Shown: positions 48,492 through 59,263 of the stretch, in pieces
Layout: every line of letters starts with the position of its first letter
Position numbering within the stretch: the first letter of the stretch is position 1
From: Haematobia irritans
Lineage: Eukaryota; Arthropoda; Insecta; Diptera; Muscidae
Direction of reading: 5' to 3'
Assembly: GCF_050003625.1 (NCBI RefSeq)
Contig: NC_134398.1
Location: forward strand, 196,547,700 to 196,611,699
Length of the DNA: 64,000 nucleotides
Program-made: the position numbers and the translations under genes
Notes under the pieces: generated by a model
Seen by the model: the letters and a program-made list of their open reading frames with translations, nothing else
What the model was told of the DNA's origin: nothing
Database searches by the model: none

Positions 48492-49110
48492 TTTGTTAAA
48501 TTTTGAAGAAATTGTTGAAAATATTGATATAAATTTGAAAAGTTTTGCTCCCTTATGGAAAATCGGCAATTTTAAATTTTAAATTTATCACAAATTTCCT
48601 AGTGAAAACCTGGGTGGTCTATAAAAATGTCCCAGGACTTGTCATTTGGAGTGCACCCAAGTCTACGATACGACTTGTGTAAATGCACCCCTTCAAGGAC
48701 AAGCCCATATTCAAGTGACCAGTACATTCCATGTGTGTCTGTCACGTCTCCTTCTGGGTGGTGCAAACACTAATGGTATGTTCCACATTGTGGCGCAGGG
48801 TATAATGAGTGACAATCTTTAAACTCAGAGAATTAACTTTTTTTGTTAAATTTTGAAGAAATTGTTCAAAATATTGAAATAAATTTGAAAAGTTTTGCTC
48901 TCTTACGGAAAATCGGCACAAAGTGCAACTGCATGATCTACCACGGCAATTTTAATTTAAAATTTTAAAATTTATCATAAATTTCCTAGTGAAAACCTGT
49001 CAATCGGGTGGTCTACTAAAATATCCCAGGACTTGTGCTTTGGAATACGCTCAAGTCGATAATACGACTTGTGTAAATTTACCCCTTAAAGGACAAACCC
49101 ATATTCAAGT
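48491..49110. repeat. 350-bp tandem duplication
   Basis: 'ttttgttaaattttgaagaa' at 48491 recurs at 48841. The following blocks ('tttgctcccttatggaaaat', 'aaatttcctagtgaaaacct', 'cgacttgtgtaaat') keep their order in both copies. No coding potential. Confidence 0.8.
48755..48815 (-). mobile_element. DINE lineage B terminus fragment
   Basis: 'ctccttctgggtggtgcaaa' and 'tgttccacattgtggcgcag' plus 'ggtataat', lying between the two copies of the 350-bp duplication. Confidence 0.6.
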
Positions 49111-49536
49111 GACCGCTCCATTCTATACCTTTTAACAAGAAGTGGGAACTGCAGACCCATACACACAAGGCATTATTCTTATACCGGTCCATTTGCCGTA
49201 GGGTCCGTAGAATTTGTAGAATTCTACCAAATGTGACAACCGTTGTTATTACTCCCTTATAGACAGATTTGCCTATTTGACTTATTAGGCTATGTGCTCA
49301 ATTTTTATCTGACTGTCCCAAAACTTAATTTTGGCCCAAAAAGACAGCAAATTTCATAAATATTAGAATTTATTGTTATATCGCTATAATACAGATCAAT
49401 GTCTCTAATAAAATTTATCAATTTGAAACAAATATGTTAACCTTACACGACGTAAATCAACAGAACATTGATTTCGTACTTTTTATTTTCATAAAATGTC
49501 TTTTATTACATTTGAGTTTTCTCTCTCATAAATTTT
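49111..49536. other. Unassigned spacer, no gene seen
   Basis: Contains the array-flank motif 'agaattctaccaaatgtgac' (49209) without an array beside it. Confidence 0.35.
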
Positions 49537-50529
49537 TATACCCTCCACCATAGGATGGGGGGTATATTAGCTTTGTCATTCCGTTTGTAACACATCGAAA
49601 TATTGCTCTAAGATCCCATAAAGTATATATATTCTTGGTTGAGGTGAAATTTTGAGTCGATCTAAGCATGTCCGTCCGCCCGTCTGTTGAAATCACGCTA
49701 ACTTCTGAACGAAACAAGCTCTCGATTTGAAACTTGGCACAAGTAGTTGTTATTGATGTAGGTCGGAAGGTATTGCAAATGGGCTATATCGGTCCACTTT
49801 AACGTATAGCCCCCATATAACCGATCCCCAGATTTGGCTTCCGGAGCCTCTAAGAAAAGCAAATTCCATCCGATCCGGCTGAAATTTGGTACATGATATA
49901 AGTATATTGTCTCTAACAACTATAGCTCCCATATAAACCGATCCCCAGGTTTGACCTCCGGAGCCTCTTTGAGGAGCAAAATTCATCCGATACGGTTGAA
50001 ATTTGGTACGTGGTATTAGTATATGGTCTCTCACAACCATGCAAAAATTGGTCCATATCGGTCTATAATTATATATAGCTCCAATATAAACCGATCCCCA
50101 GATTTGACCTCCGGAGCCTCTTAGAGGAGCAAAATTCATCCGATACGGTTGAAATTTGGTACGTGGTATTAGTATATGGTCTCTAATAACCATGCACGAA
50201 TTGGTCCATATCGGTCCATAATTATATAGCCCCCATATAAACCGATCCCCAGATTTGACCTCCGGAGCCTCTTGCAGGAGCAAAATTCATCCGATCCCGT
50301 TGAAATTTGGTACGTGGTGTAAGTATATGGCCTCTAACAACCATGCACGAATTGGTGCATATCGGTCCATAATTATATATAGCCCCATATAAACCGATCC
50401 TCTGATTTGTCCTCCGAAGCCTCTTGGAGGAGCCAAATTCATCCGATCCGGTTTAAATTTGGAATATTATGTTAGTATGTGGTCTCTAAAAAACACGCAA
50501 GAAGTGGCCCATATTGGTCCATAATTATA
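49537..50529 (+). mobile_element. DINE lineage A, cut by a mariner insertion
   Basis: TATACCCTCCACCATAGG terminus, 'cataaagtatatatattctt', 'gtccgtccgcccgtctgttg', then about five 153-bp monomers. The mariner at 50530 landed in the repeat's own 'ataattaTAtatag' motif. Little DINE sequence remains after it. Confidence 0.8.
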
Positions 50530-51460
50530 AAGGGTGATTTGTTAAGAGCTTGATAACTTTAAAAAAAAAAAACGCATAAAATTTGCAAAATCTCATCGGT
50601 TCTTTATTTGAAACGTTAGATTGGTCCATGACATTTACTTTTTGAAGATAATTTCATTTAAATGTTGACCGCGGCTGCGTCTTAGGTGGTCCATTCGGAA
50701 AGTCCAATTTTGGGCAACTTTTTCGAGCATTTCGGCCGGAAAAGCCCGAATTTCTTCGGAAATGTTGTCTTCCAAAGCTGGAATAGTTGCTGGCTTATTT
50801 CTGTAGACTTTAGACTTGACGTAGCCCCACAAAAAATAGTCTAAAGGCGTCAAATCGCATGATCTTGGTGGCCAACTTACCGGTCCATTTCTTGAGATGA
50901 ATTGTTCTCCGAAGTTTTCCCTCAAAATGGCCATAGAATCGCGAGCTGTGGGGCATGTAGCGCCATCTTGTTGAAACCACATGTCAACCAAGTTCAGTTC
51001 TTCCATTTTTGGCAACAAAAAGTTTGTTAGCATCGAACGATAGCGATCGCCATTCACCGTAACGTTGCGTCCAACAGCATCTTTAAAAAAATACGGTCCA
51101 ATGATTCCACCAGCGTACAAACCACACCAAACAGTGCATTTTTCGGGATGCATGGGCAGTTCTTGAACGGCTTCTGGTTGCTCTTCACTCCAAATGCGGC
51201 AATTTTGCTTATTTACGTAGCCATTCAACCAGAAATGAGCCTCATCGCTGAACAAAATTTGTCGATAAAAAAGCGGATTTTCTGCCACTGATTTTGGTAA
51301 TAAAATTCAATGATTTGCAAGCGTTGCTCGTTAGTAAGTCTATTCATGATGAAATGTCAAAGCATACTGAGCATCTTTCTCTTTGACACCATGTCTGAAA
51401 TCCCACGTGATCTGTCAAATACTAATGCATGAAAATCCTAACCTCAAAAGAATCACCCTT
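50530..51460 (-). mobile_element. DD41D mariner internal-deletion derivative, copy 2
   Basis: 931 bp between TA dinucleotides (50528-50529, 51461-51462). Only scattered substitutions separate it from 47354-48285, and the deletion junction is identical. Confidence 0.9.
50635..51347 (-). pseudogene. DD41D mariner transposase, N-terminal domain deleted (copy 2)
   Basis: Same architecture as the copy at 47460-48175. Differences include QDGATCPTAR instead of QDGATCHTAR next to the second D, FPAEM for IPAEM and RRSRG for RRRRG. The start ATG is at 51347. Confidence 0.85.
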
Positions 51461-51462
51461 TA

Positions 51463-52954
51463 TATATAGAATTTCACATTTTTTTGTTGTTGTATTTAAA
51501 CAGCTGGTAATTTTCCAGTCCTTAGAAAAGCCTAATATTACAATTCCTCTGTCAATAATAAATTTTCCATAAATTTGTTCGTTCGTTTTTACTTGGATTT
51601 TCATTCAATTGATCTTTGATATGTTGGTTGCGTGAAAAATGTAAGCCCCCATATACCTTTACATTTAATATCGCTTGTCTTTCCAATATCTGAGTTACAG
51701 ACGGGGCCAGAAAATTTAAACAAGGCATGGTAACATGGCATACTCATGGAATTCATTTTTTGACAAAGTTGTCCTGATATAATTTCATTTCGTAGTATTT
51801 CATTGCAGTCGCAGCCAAACGAAATGCTTCAGTTGGCAGTGACAAAGTTGAATGCTCAGTTGTTTTTTCTCCTTTATCACGCTCTCCCACTCTCTCCCTC
51901 TCTCTTTCATACACAGACCAGGTAAGTAAAAAATGAACGAATGCATTGCCTTTGGTCGGATAAGAAATCTTTGGTCCCATGGTTTTGTATGCATACACGT
52001 ATGTTGGTGTGGGTGTGTGGGTCTATGTGGTTTGTTAGGTGTATGGCATGTTTACGTTTCGCTTTTTGATTCTGTGTGAATGTCAGCAGGCAAGCTTACA
52101 GGCCTTCTTTTGTTTGTGTATTCCATTCATCTCCTTCCGTAGGCTATGGACAGTGGCGGAGAATGGCTTTGGCCCAGCAAAGTTTCATCTTAGGCTTTCG
52201 CGTCGTATACAACCCAGCTCTGTATTACCATGGTGTTCTGCTTTACTTTGACTGTTCAGCACTCTTTGGGCATTGTGTCATGGCAAGGATTTCTTTCTCG
52301 TCTTCCAGTTTTTACCGCAACTTTTTGATATAATCGCACTTTTGCGGGTTTATTAAATATTTATGTATACTTTATGGATTTTTAGGGATTTTTTTGTTAG
52401 CGGGTATTTTGTTTCCTTTTTTTTTGTGTTTTGTTGGCAGATTTCGGTTATGTGGTTTCATCGTCATCATTGTCGACCTCACTGAGATGAATTTAAAAAC
52501 CAGTGGTGGTTTAAAAGTGATTTGAGGTAATAAAAACAAAAAAAAAAAAACCGCCAGAGTACCTTTACAAAAAGGATTTCCCTATACAGGAAAGTTGTTG
52601 AGTTCTAAAAATTGTAATACGGAGCTTTTGGGTGGCACTAAATTTCAAAAGATTTTAAGCCACTGGCGTTAGGTTAAATGTTTTGGCAATGTTTTAACAA
52701 ATATGGGATTTTAGGGTTAATGCCATTTAATATTCATCTTATAAGTGATATGGTCAATATTGGGGATAAATTAAAAATTATTTTCGGAATAGGTTACAAA
52801 AATAATATTGATGCTTTTTTCTTTTACTGAAGAAAATATTGTCCTAAGCCCAAAGAGCTCATGTTGTTGAAATACGAATGACCTATTTGCGTAATATAGA
52901 AGACGTATCTCTCTGATAAAAATATTTTTTTTTACCAAAAGGTTAACAAGTTTA
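51463..52954. other. Unassigned region, no gene seen
   Basis: CT-rich tract near 51885-51910 next to a donor-like CCAGGTAAGT (51918). No convincing coding frame. Short frames around 52040-52330 lack recognisable domains. Confidence 0.35.
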
Positions 52955-53093
52955 AAATCACAATGATTTGAACTATGTAAGAACAAGGTAACTGATATGT
53001 AACGTAAAAATTTAGAGCTTTTTGGTTTTTCTTCATTGCTTTAAATTTACTGTTTAAAAGCAAATAAAAAGTATATACGGTTGTAAGTTCGGC
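52955..53093 (+). repeat. Inverted repeat arm (partner 59125-59263)
   Basis: From 'aaatcacaatgatttgaact' to the DINE hairpin start. The same ~139 bp occurs in reverse complement at 59125-59263 with a handful of differences. The arm includes ~115 bp outside the DINE end. Confidence 0.8.
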
Positions 53094-53105
53094 CAGGCCA
53101 AAAGT
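53071..53105 (-). mobile_element. DINE lineage A hairpin fragment
   Basis: 'gtatatacggttgtaagttc' plus 'ggccaggcc'; truncated immediately after the hairpin. Confidence 0.6.
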
Positions 53106-53939
53106 TTAAAAATTTTTATCACCTTGGTATTAAAAAATCTGACCCACACCATAAGTACAGAGTGGCTGATATATTGTGCAACCAATTTAAGCTCTCTATT
53201 GTTTCTACACCGTTCATCTGACAGCTGACATATTTATTACAGTGAATTTGATTTTATTGTTTACAAGCTATTTACAAGCTATATTGAACTATTGTATTCA
53301 AAAGCAAAATTGGAAATCAAGTGTGTTGGAAAACCTCCATCATTGCTCGTTGCCGTAAAAACAAAACAAAAGTACGTCCTAGCCGTATCTTAAATACCCA
53401 CCATACATTTGCTCGGATAAAAAAATGCAAATTCACTCAATATTCACAGCGTTGTCACAACTAAATTTTATTTTGGACCAAATTTTTACAAAAATAGGAC
53501 CAAAATTCTGGCCAACGGATAAAATTTCCAATTTTTAAGAAAAATGCCTTAAAAATTAATTTATTGTTGTACATAGTGCTTTGGTTAAAAAATGAAGTAA
53601 ACCAGAAAGGACTGAAATGATTTACATCAATCAACTCAAAACGTCGACTTTTCAACTTTTTTGAATTTTGGAAAAATAGAATTTTTTTTTAAATTTTAAA
53701 GTCAATTTTAGTTGACATCAAAAATCGAAATTTAATTTTACAAAAAGTTGACTTAAATTTTCAAATTGCACCCATAATTTGATGCGTCAAGTGTTGTTCA
53801 TATCAGTCCATATTCTGTTTTTCCTTTTCTGGCGTATTTTGAGTATATGGATTAAAATTGTCCAAAAATATATAAAACCTGACCCAAGACCTAAAACGCG
53901 AAATTTTCATCCGATTTTTTTGAACGCTAATAAATTCTA
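53106..53939. other. Unassigned region, no gene seen
   Basis: AT-rich, with 'ttttggaccaaatttttac' near 53471 recalling the palindromic sequence at 57065. No gene recognised. Confidence 0.35.
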
Positions 53940-54184
53940 AACAAGTATATACGGCCGTAAGTTCGGCCAGGCCGAAGCTTATGTACCCTCCACCATGGAT
54001 TGCGTAGAAACTTCTACTGAAGACTGTCATCCACAATCGAATTACTTGGGTTGCGGTAACACTTGCCGATGGCAAGGTATCTTAAAACTTTCTAACATCG
54101 TCTTCGAAATTACAAGGTAGTCCATACGTAATATATATTAAACTAATAAAGACCGATTAAATACGTATATAATTAAGTTTAAAG

Positions 54185-54470
54185 TTTCTATAGAAATAAA
54201 ATTTTGACAACATTTTCTATAGAAGTAAAATTTGGAAAAAATTTGCTATAGAAATAAAATGTGGAAAAAATTTCTATAGAAATAAAATTTTGACAAAATT
54301 TTCTATAGAAATAACATTTTGACAAAATTTTCCATAGAAATAAAATTGTTACAAAATTTTCTATTGAAATAAAATTTGACAAAATTTTCTATAGGAATCA
54401 AATTTCGACAAAATTTTCTATAGAAATAAAATTTTGACAAAATTTTCTATAGAAATAAAATTTTGCTAGA
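54185..54470 (-). repeat. 29-bp tandem array
   Basis: About ten units in the orientation expected for this element. Confidence 0.9.
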
Positions 54471-54479
54471 TTATTTTTG

Positions 54480-56700
54480 CTCGAGTGGCAAGCATGATTA
54501 TGAATCGATATGGACCAATTTTTGTGTGACTGGGGATCGGCTATATATAACTATAGACCGATATAGACCAATTTTGGCATGGTTATTAGCGGCCATATAT
54601 TAACACCACGTTGCAAATTTCAACCGGATCGGATGAATTTTGCTCGTCCAAGTCCGGAGTTCAAATCTGGGGATCGGTTTATATAGGGGCTATTTATAAT
54701 TATGAACTGATATGGACCAATTTTTGAATGGTTCTTATAGACTATATACTAATACCATGTACCAAATTTCAGTCGGATCGGATGAAATTTGCTTCTCTTA
54801 GAGGATCCGCAAACCAAATCTGGGAATCTTTTTATATGGGGCCTATATATAATTATAGACCGATATGTACCAATTTTTGCATGGTTGTTAGAGACCATAT
54901 ACTTACACCACGTACCAAATTTCAACTGGATCGGATGAATTTTGCTCCTCGAGTGGAAAGCATGATTATGAATCGATATGGACCAATTTTTGTGTGATTG
55001 GGGATCGGCTATATATAACTATAGACCGATATAGACCAATTTTGGCATGGTTATTAGCGGCCATATATTAACACCACGTTGCAAATTTCAACCGGATCGG
55101 ATGAATTTTGCTCGTCCAAGTCCGGAGTTCAAATCTGGGGAACGGTTTATATGGGGGCTATATATAACTATGGACCGATATGGACCAATTTTTGCATGGT
55201 TGTTAGAGACCATATACTAATACCATGTACCAAATTTCAGCCGTATCGGATGCAATTTGCTTCTCTTTGAGGCTCCGCAAGCCAAATCTGGGGATCGGTT
55301 TATATGGGGGCTATATATAATTATGGACCGATGTGGACCAATTTTTGCATGATTATTAAAGACCATATACTAACACCATGTACCAAATTTCAGCCGGATC
55401 GGATGAAATTTGCTTCTCTTAGAGCAATCACAAACCAAATTAGGGGGTTCGTTTATATGGGAGCTATACGTAAAAGTGGACCGATATGGACCTTTTTTTG
55501 CATGGTTGTTAGAGACCATATACTAACACCACGTACCAAATTTCAGCCGGATCGGATGAAATTTGCTTCTCTTAGAGCAATCGCAAGCCAAATTTGAGGG
55601 TCCGTTTATATGGGGGCTATACGTAAAAGTGGACCGATATGGACCAGTTTTTGCATGGTTGTTAGAGACCATATACGAACACCATGTACCAAATTTCGGA
55701 TTAAATTTGCTGCTCTTAAAGCAATCTCAAGCCAAATTTGGGGGTCCGTTTATATGGGGGCTATACGTAAAAGTGGACCAATATGGACCAGTTTTTGCAT
55801 GGTTGTTGGAGACCATATACTAATACCATGTACCAAATTTCAGCCGTATCGGATGCAATTCTCTTCTCTTTGAGGCTCCGCAAGCCAAATCTGGGGATTG
55901 GTTTCTATGGGGGCTATATATAATTATGGACCGATGTGGACCAATTTTTGCATGATTATTAGAGACCATATACCAAATTTCAGCCGGATCGGATGAAATT
56001 TGCTTCTCTTAGAGCAATCACAAACCAAATTAGGGGGTTCGTTTATATGGGGGCTATACGTAAAAGTGGACCGATGAGGACCAATTTTTGCATGGTCATT
56101 AGAGAATATATACCAACACCATGTACCAAATTCCAGCCGGATCGGATGAAATTTGCTTCTCTTAGAGGCTCCGCAAGCCAAATCGGGGGATCGGTTTATA
56201 TGGGGGCTATATATAATTATGGACCGATGTGGACCAATTTTTGCGTGGTTGATAGAGACCATATACTAACACCATGTACCAAATTTCAGCCGGATCGGAT
56301 GAAATTTGGTTCTCTTAGAGGCTCCGTAAGCCAAATCGGAGGATCGGTTTATATGGGGGCTACATGTAATTATGAACCGATATGGACCAATTTTTGCATG
56401 GTTGTTAGAGACCATATACTAACACCATGTACCAAATTTCAGCCAAATTTACAGCCGGATCGGATGAAATTTGCTTCTCTTCTAGCAATCCCAAGCCAAA
56501 TTTGGGGGTCCGTTTATATGGGGGCTATACGTAAAAGTGGACCGATAAGGACCAATTTTTGCATGGTTTTTAGAGACCATATACAAACACCATGTACCAA
56601 ATTTCAGCCGGATCGGATGAAATGTGCTTCTCTTAGAGCAATCGCAAGTCAAATTTGGGGGTCCGTTTATATGGGGGCTATACGTAATAGTGAACCGATA
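54480..56700 (-). repeat. 153-bp tandem array with internal block duplication
   Basis: About 14 monomers. The block starting 'ctcgagtggcaagcatgatt' at 54480 recurs at 54948, an offset of 468 bp or about three monomers. Monomers towards 56700 switch from 'tatatataattatgg' to 'tatacgtaaaagtgg'. A 296-residue frame (55993-56883) reads through on the 51-codon period. Confidence 0.9.
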
Positions 56701-56953
56701 TGGCCCATTTGCAATACCATCCGACCTATATCAATAACAACTACTTGTGCCAAGTTTCAAGTCCATAGCTTGTTTCGTTCGGAAGTTAGCGTGATTTCAA
56801 CAGACGGACGGACGGACGGACATGCTCAGATCGACTCAGAATTTCACCACGACCCAGAATATATATTCTTTATGGGGTCTTAGAGCAATATTTCGATGTG
56901 TTACAAACGGAATGACAAAGTTAATATAGCCCCATCCTATGGTGGAGGGTATA

Positions 56954-57348
56954 AAAATTGATATGTTACATTTGACAAAATTTTTTAAAATGGACCAAAA
57001 TTGGTTTAAGTCCGTTGGGCCGACCATCGAACCAAATTTAAAAATTAAAAATTTTTTAAACAACTTTTGGTCCGATCGGACCAAAATGGCAACACTGATC
57101 TGTAGTAAATTGTGGGTTATTAGGAACTTGGTTTTGGACATTCGAAGCCATATGGACATTCGAGGCTCCGCTCTAGAGACAGTCGGTCCCTGTATGTATT
57201 CCGGAGTTCAATTTGGAATTTGTAACATAAGAATTTAGGGAACTTGTTTGTTGAATTTCTAAAGGGAGTCTATATAAAGGTCTTAATTCGAATATACATG
57301 TATTTAAATCTGAAGCGACTTAGAAAATTTTTTCTCTGAAATTACAGC
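56954..57348. other. Unassigned spacer with a 22-bp palindrome
   Basis: Perfect palindrome of TTTTGGTCCGA and its complement at 57065-57086. No gene seen. Confidence 0.4.
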
Positions 57349-57528
57349 CCAGCAAATAAAACGAAGCTCTTCTAAGGGAAACACTTTAAAAAGACTTTTA
57401 AGAATGTCCTCTATCACAATGGACTGAATAGCTTAAGTGAGTCTGAATCCAATCGGACTGTTGCTTTATCCTAGTCCTCCACTGATGTTCTTAATTTTAA
57501 CTACACAGGAAGTTCTTTAATTCAATTT
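57349..57528. mobile_element. GTGC-type MITE, decayed and truncated
   Basis: 'cccagcaaataaaacgaag', 'aagacttttaagaatgtcct', 'gttcttaattttaactacac' and 'aggaagttctttaattcaat' follow the left half of the element at 1277-1847. It is interrupted by a SINE fragment and cut at the next DINE end. Confidence 0.6.
57412..57473 (+). mobile_element. SINE 3' fragment with target duplication
   Basis: 'tatcacaatggactgaatag' and 'cttaagtgagtctg' match the SINE tail region. GTCCTC flanks it at 57406-57411 and 57474-57479. The ending 'gctttatccta' differs from the CCTAA tail. Confidence 0.7.
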
Positions 57529-57561
57529 TTATACCCTTCACCATAGGATGGGGCATATTAA

Positions 57562-57789
57562 GCCTATAATGTCATTGCCAATTTCTTTGCTAGCTGATTA
57601 AATATTTAATGTTAATGACACCAAAGCAAGAAAACTAAACATTTATACGGTAAAATTCAGTATATGCTGCAAAGCCTCTTGAACAGTTTCAACTAAGTAT
57701 TCGTTCTATTTTACCCATTTTTGTTGCCTTAACGTGTGTTTTACTAATTTAATGGAGCCCGCCTAAAGGCGGAATTGGGCATTAGAGGG
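57562..57789. mobile_element. piggyBac-like MITE with TTAA target duplication
   Basis: TTAA at 57558-57561 and 57790-57793 flank 228 bp. Removing one TTAA plus the insert restores the DINE consensus 'atattaactttgtcatt'. The ends are inverted: CCCTCTAATGCCCAATTCC (right, complement) against GCCTATAATG...GCCAATTTC (left). Non-coding. Confidence 0.8.
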
Positions 57790-58236
57790 TTAACTTTGTC
57801 ATTGCGTTTGTAACCCATCGAAATGTTGGTCTAAGGTCCCATAAAGTCTATATATTTTGGGTCGTGGTGAAACTCTGAGTCGATCTAGCGATGACCGTCC
57901 GTTCGTCTGTTGAAATCACGCTGACTTCCAAACGAAATAAGCTATCGACGTGAAACTTAGCACAAGTAGTTGTCATCGATGTAGGTCGGACTGTATTTCA
58001 AATGGTCCATATCGGTCCAAATTACGCATAGCCGCCATATAATCGGACTCCCAGATTGAGCTTTCGGATCCTCTTAGAGAAACAAATTTCATCCGATCCG
58101 GCTGAAATTTAGTACGTGGTTCCTAACAATCATGCAAAAATATATACAGACCCCATATAAACCGATCCCTAGATTTTGCTTGCGGACCCTCTTGAAGGAG
58201 CAAATTTCATCCAACCCGTTTAAATTTGGTATGTGC

Positions 58237-58485
58237 ACCCAGAGAAGGAATATGATCACCTCAAACATGTTTTAAGAGCAAAATGTTATTTTTGGGTGGT
58301 GACCATGTAACATGGTTTTCGCAACCATGTTATTTTCTGGGAAATCATGTATCTGATTTCGGCAAGCATGTTATATTTGACGAGAAAATAACATTTTAGT
58401 GACAAACATGTTACATGGTCACCATACAAACATAACATTTTGCTCTTGAAACATGTTTGAGGTGATCATATTCCTTCTCTGTGTG
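58237..58485. mobile_element. Foldback MITE with ~80-bp inverted arms
   Basis: The left arm starts CACCCAGAGAAGGAATATGA. The right arm, complemented, starts CACACAGAGAAGGAATATGA. Pairing continues through 'tcacctcaaacatgttt', 'aagagcaaaatgttat' and 'ggtgaccatgtaacatg'. The centre also folds ('gttattttctgg' with 'gagaaaataac'). Almost the whole element is self-complementary. Target duplication is unclear. Confidence 0.8.
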
Positions 58486-59124
58486 TGGTGTGAGCATATG
58501 GTCGCCAATATTTATGCAAAAATTGGTCCATAGTGGTTCATAATTATATATAGCCCCCATATATACCGATACCCAGATTTGCCCTCCAGAGCCTTGTAGA
58601 GGAGGAAATTTCATCCGATCCGGTTGAAATTTGGAACGTGGTGTTAGTTTATGGTCCATAATTATATATAGGCCAATTTAAATCGATCCGGAGCCTTTTG
58701 TAGGAGCAAATTTCATCCGATTCGATTAAAATTTTGTACGTGGAGTTAGTATATGCCCTCTAAAAACCATCCATAAATTGTTCTACATCGGTGCATAATT
58801 ATATATAACAACCACATAAACCGATTCCCACGATTTGACTTTCGGTGGCTCTTGGAGGAGAAAATTTCATCAGATCAGGTTGAAATTTGGTACGTGGTGT
58901 TAGTATATGGTTTCTACCAACCATGCAAAAATGTATTCATATCGGTCCATAATTATATATAACAACCATATAAACCCATCCCCAGATTTGACTTTCGGGC
59001 AAATTTCATCCGAGCAGGTTAAAATTTGGTACATTGTGACGCTAACAACCATGCCAAACTTGGTACAAATCGATCTATAGTTATATATAGCCTCCAGAAA
59101 AACCGATCCCCAATAACACAAAAA

Positions 59125-59263
59125 GTTCGAACTTACAGCCGTATATATTTTTATTTGCTTTTAAACAATAAATTTAAAGCAATGAAGAAAAACCAAAAAG
59201 CTCTAAATTTTTACGTTACATATCAGCTACCCTGTTCTTACATAGTTCAAATCATTGTGATTT
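59125..59263 (-). repeat. Inverted repeat arm (partner 52955-53093)
   Basis: Reverse complement of 52955-53093, beginning inside the damaged DINE hairpin and extending ~115 bp beyond it. Confidence 0.8.

Larger units (their letters stand above)
53940..56953 (-). mobile_element. DINE lineage A, longest near-complete copy (3 kb)
   Basis: Hairpin end ('aacaagtatatacggccgta', TTCGGCCAGGCCGAA), spacer ('aattacttgggttgcggtaa'), 29-bp array, junction 'gattatttttgctcgagtgg', 153-bp array, 'aagtttcaagtccatagctt', 'cagacggacggacggacgga', 'ctttatggggtcttagagca' and the CCATCCTATGGTGGAGGGTATA terminus. Its length is due to array expansion. Confidence 0.85.
57530..59155 (+). mobile_element. DINE lineage A carrying two MITEs
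   Basis: TATACCCTTCACCATAGG terminus, interrupted at once by the piggyBac-like MITE. The block continues at 57790 ('taactttgtcattgcgtttg', 'tcgtggtgaaactctgagtc'). Diverged 153-bp monomers follow with a foldback MITE at 58237-58485. The end has a damaged hairpin ('gttcgaacttacagccgtat'). Confidence 0.75.

Noticed and set aside
52039..52333. Overlapping 70-85 residue frames in GC-richer sequence
   Set aside because: Mildly coding-like composition but no recognisable motif and no convincing splice context.
55993..56883. 296-residue open frame, the longest in the window
   Set aside because: It is translated 153-bp DINE repeat; no methionine context, domain or codon bias, and other frames of the repeat are open too.
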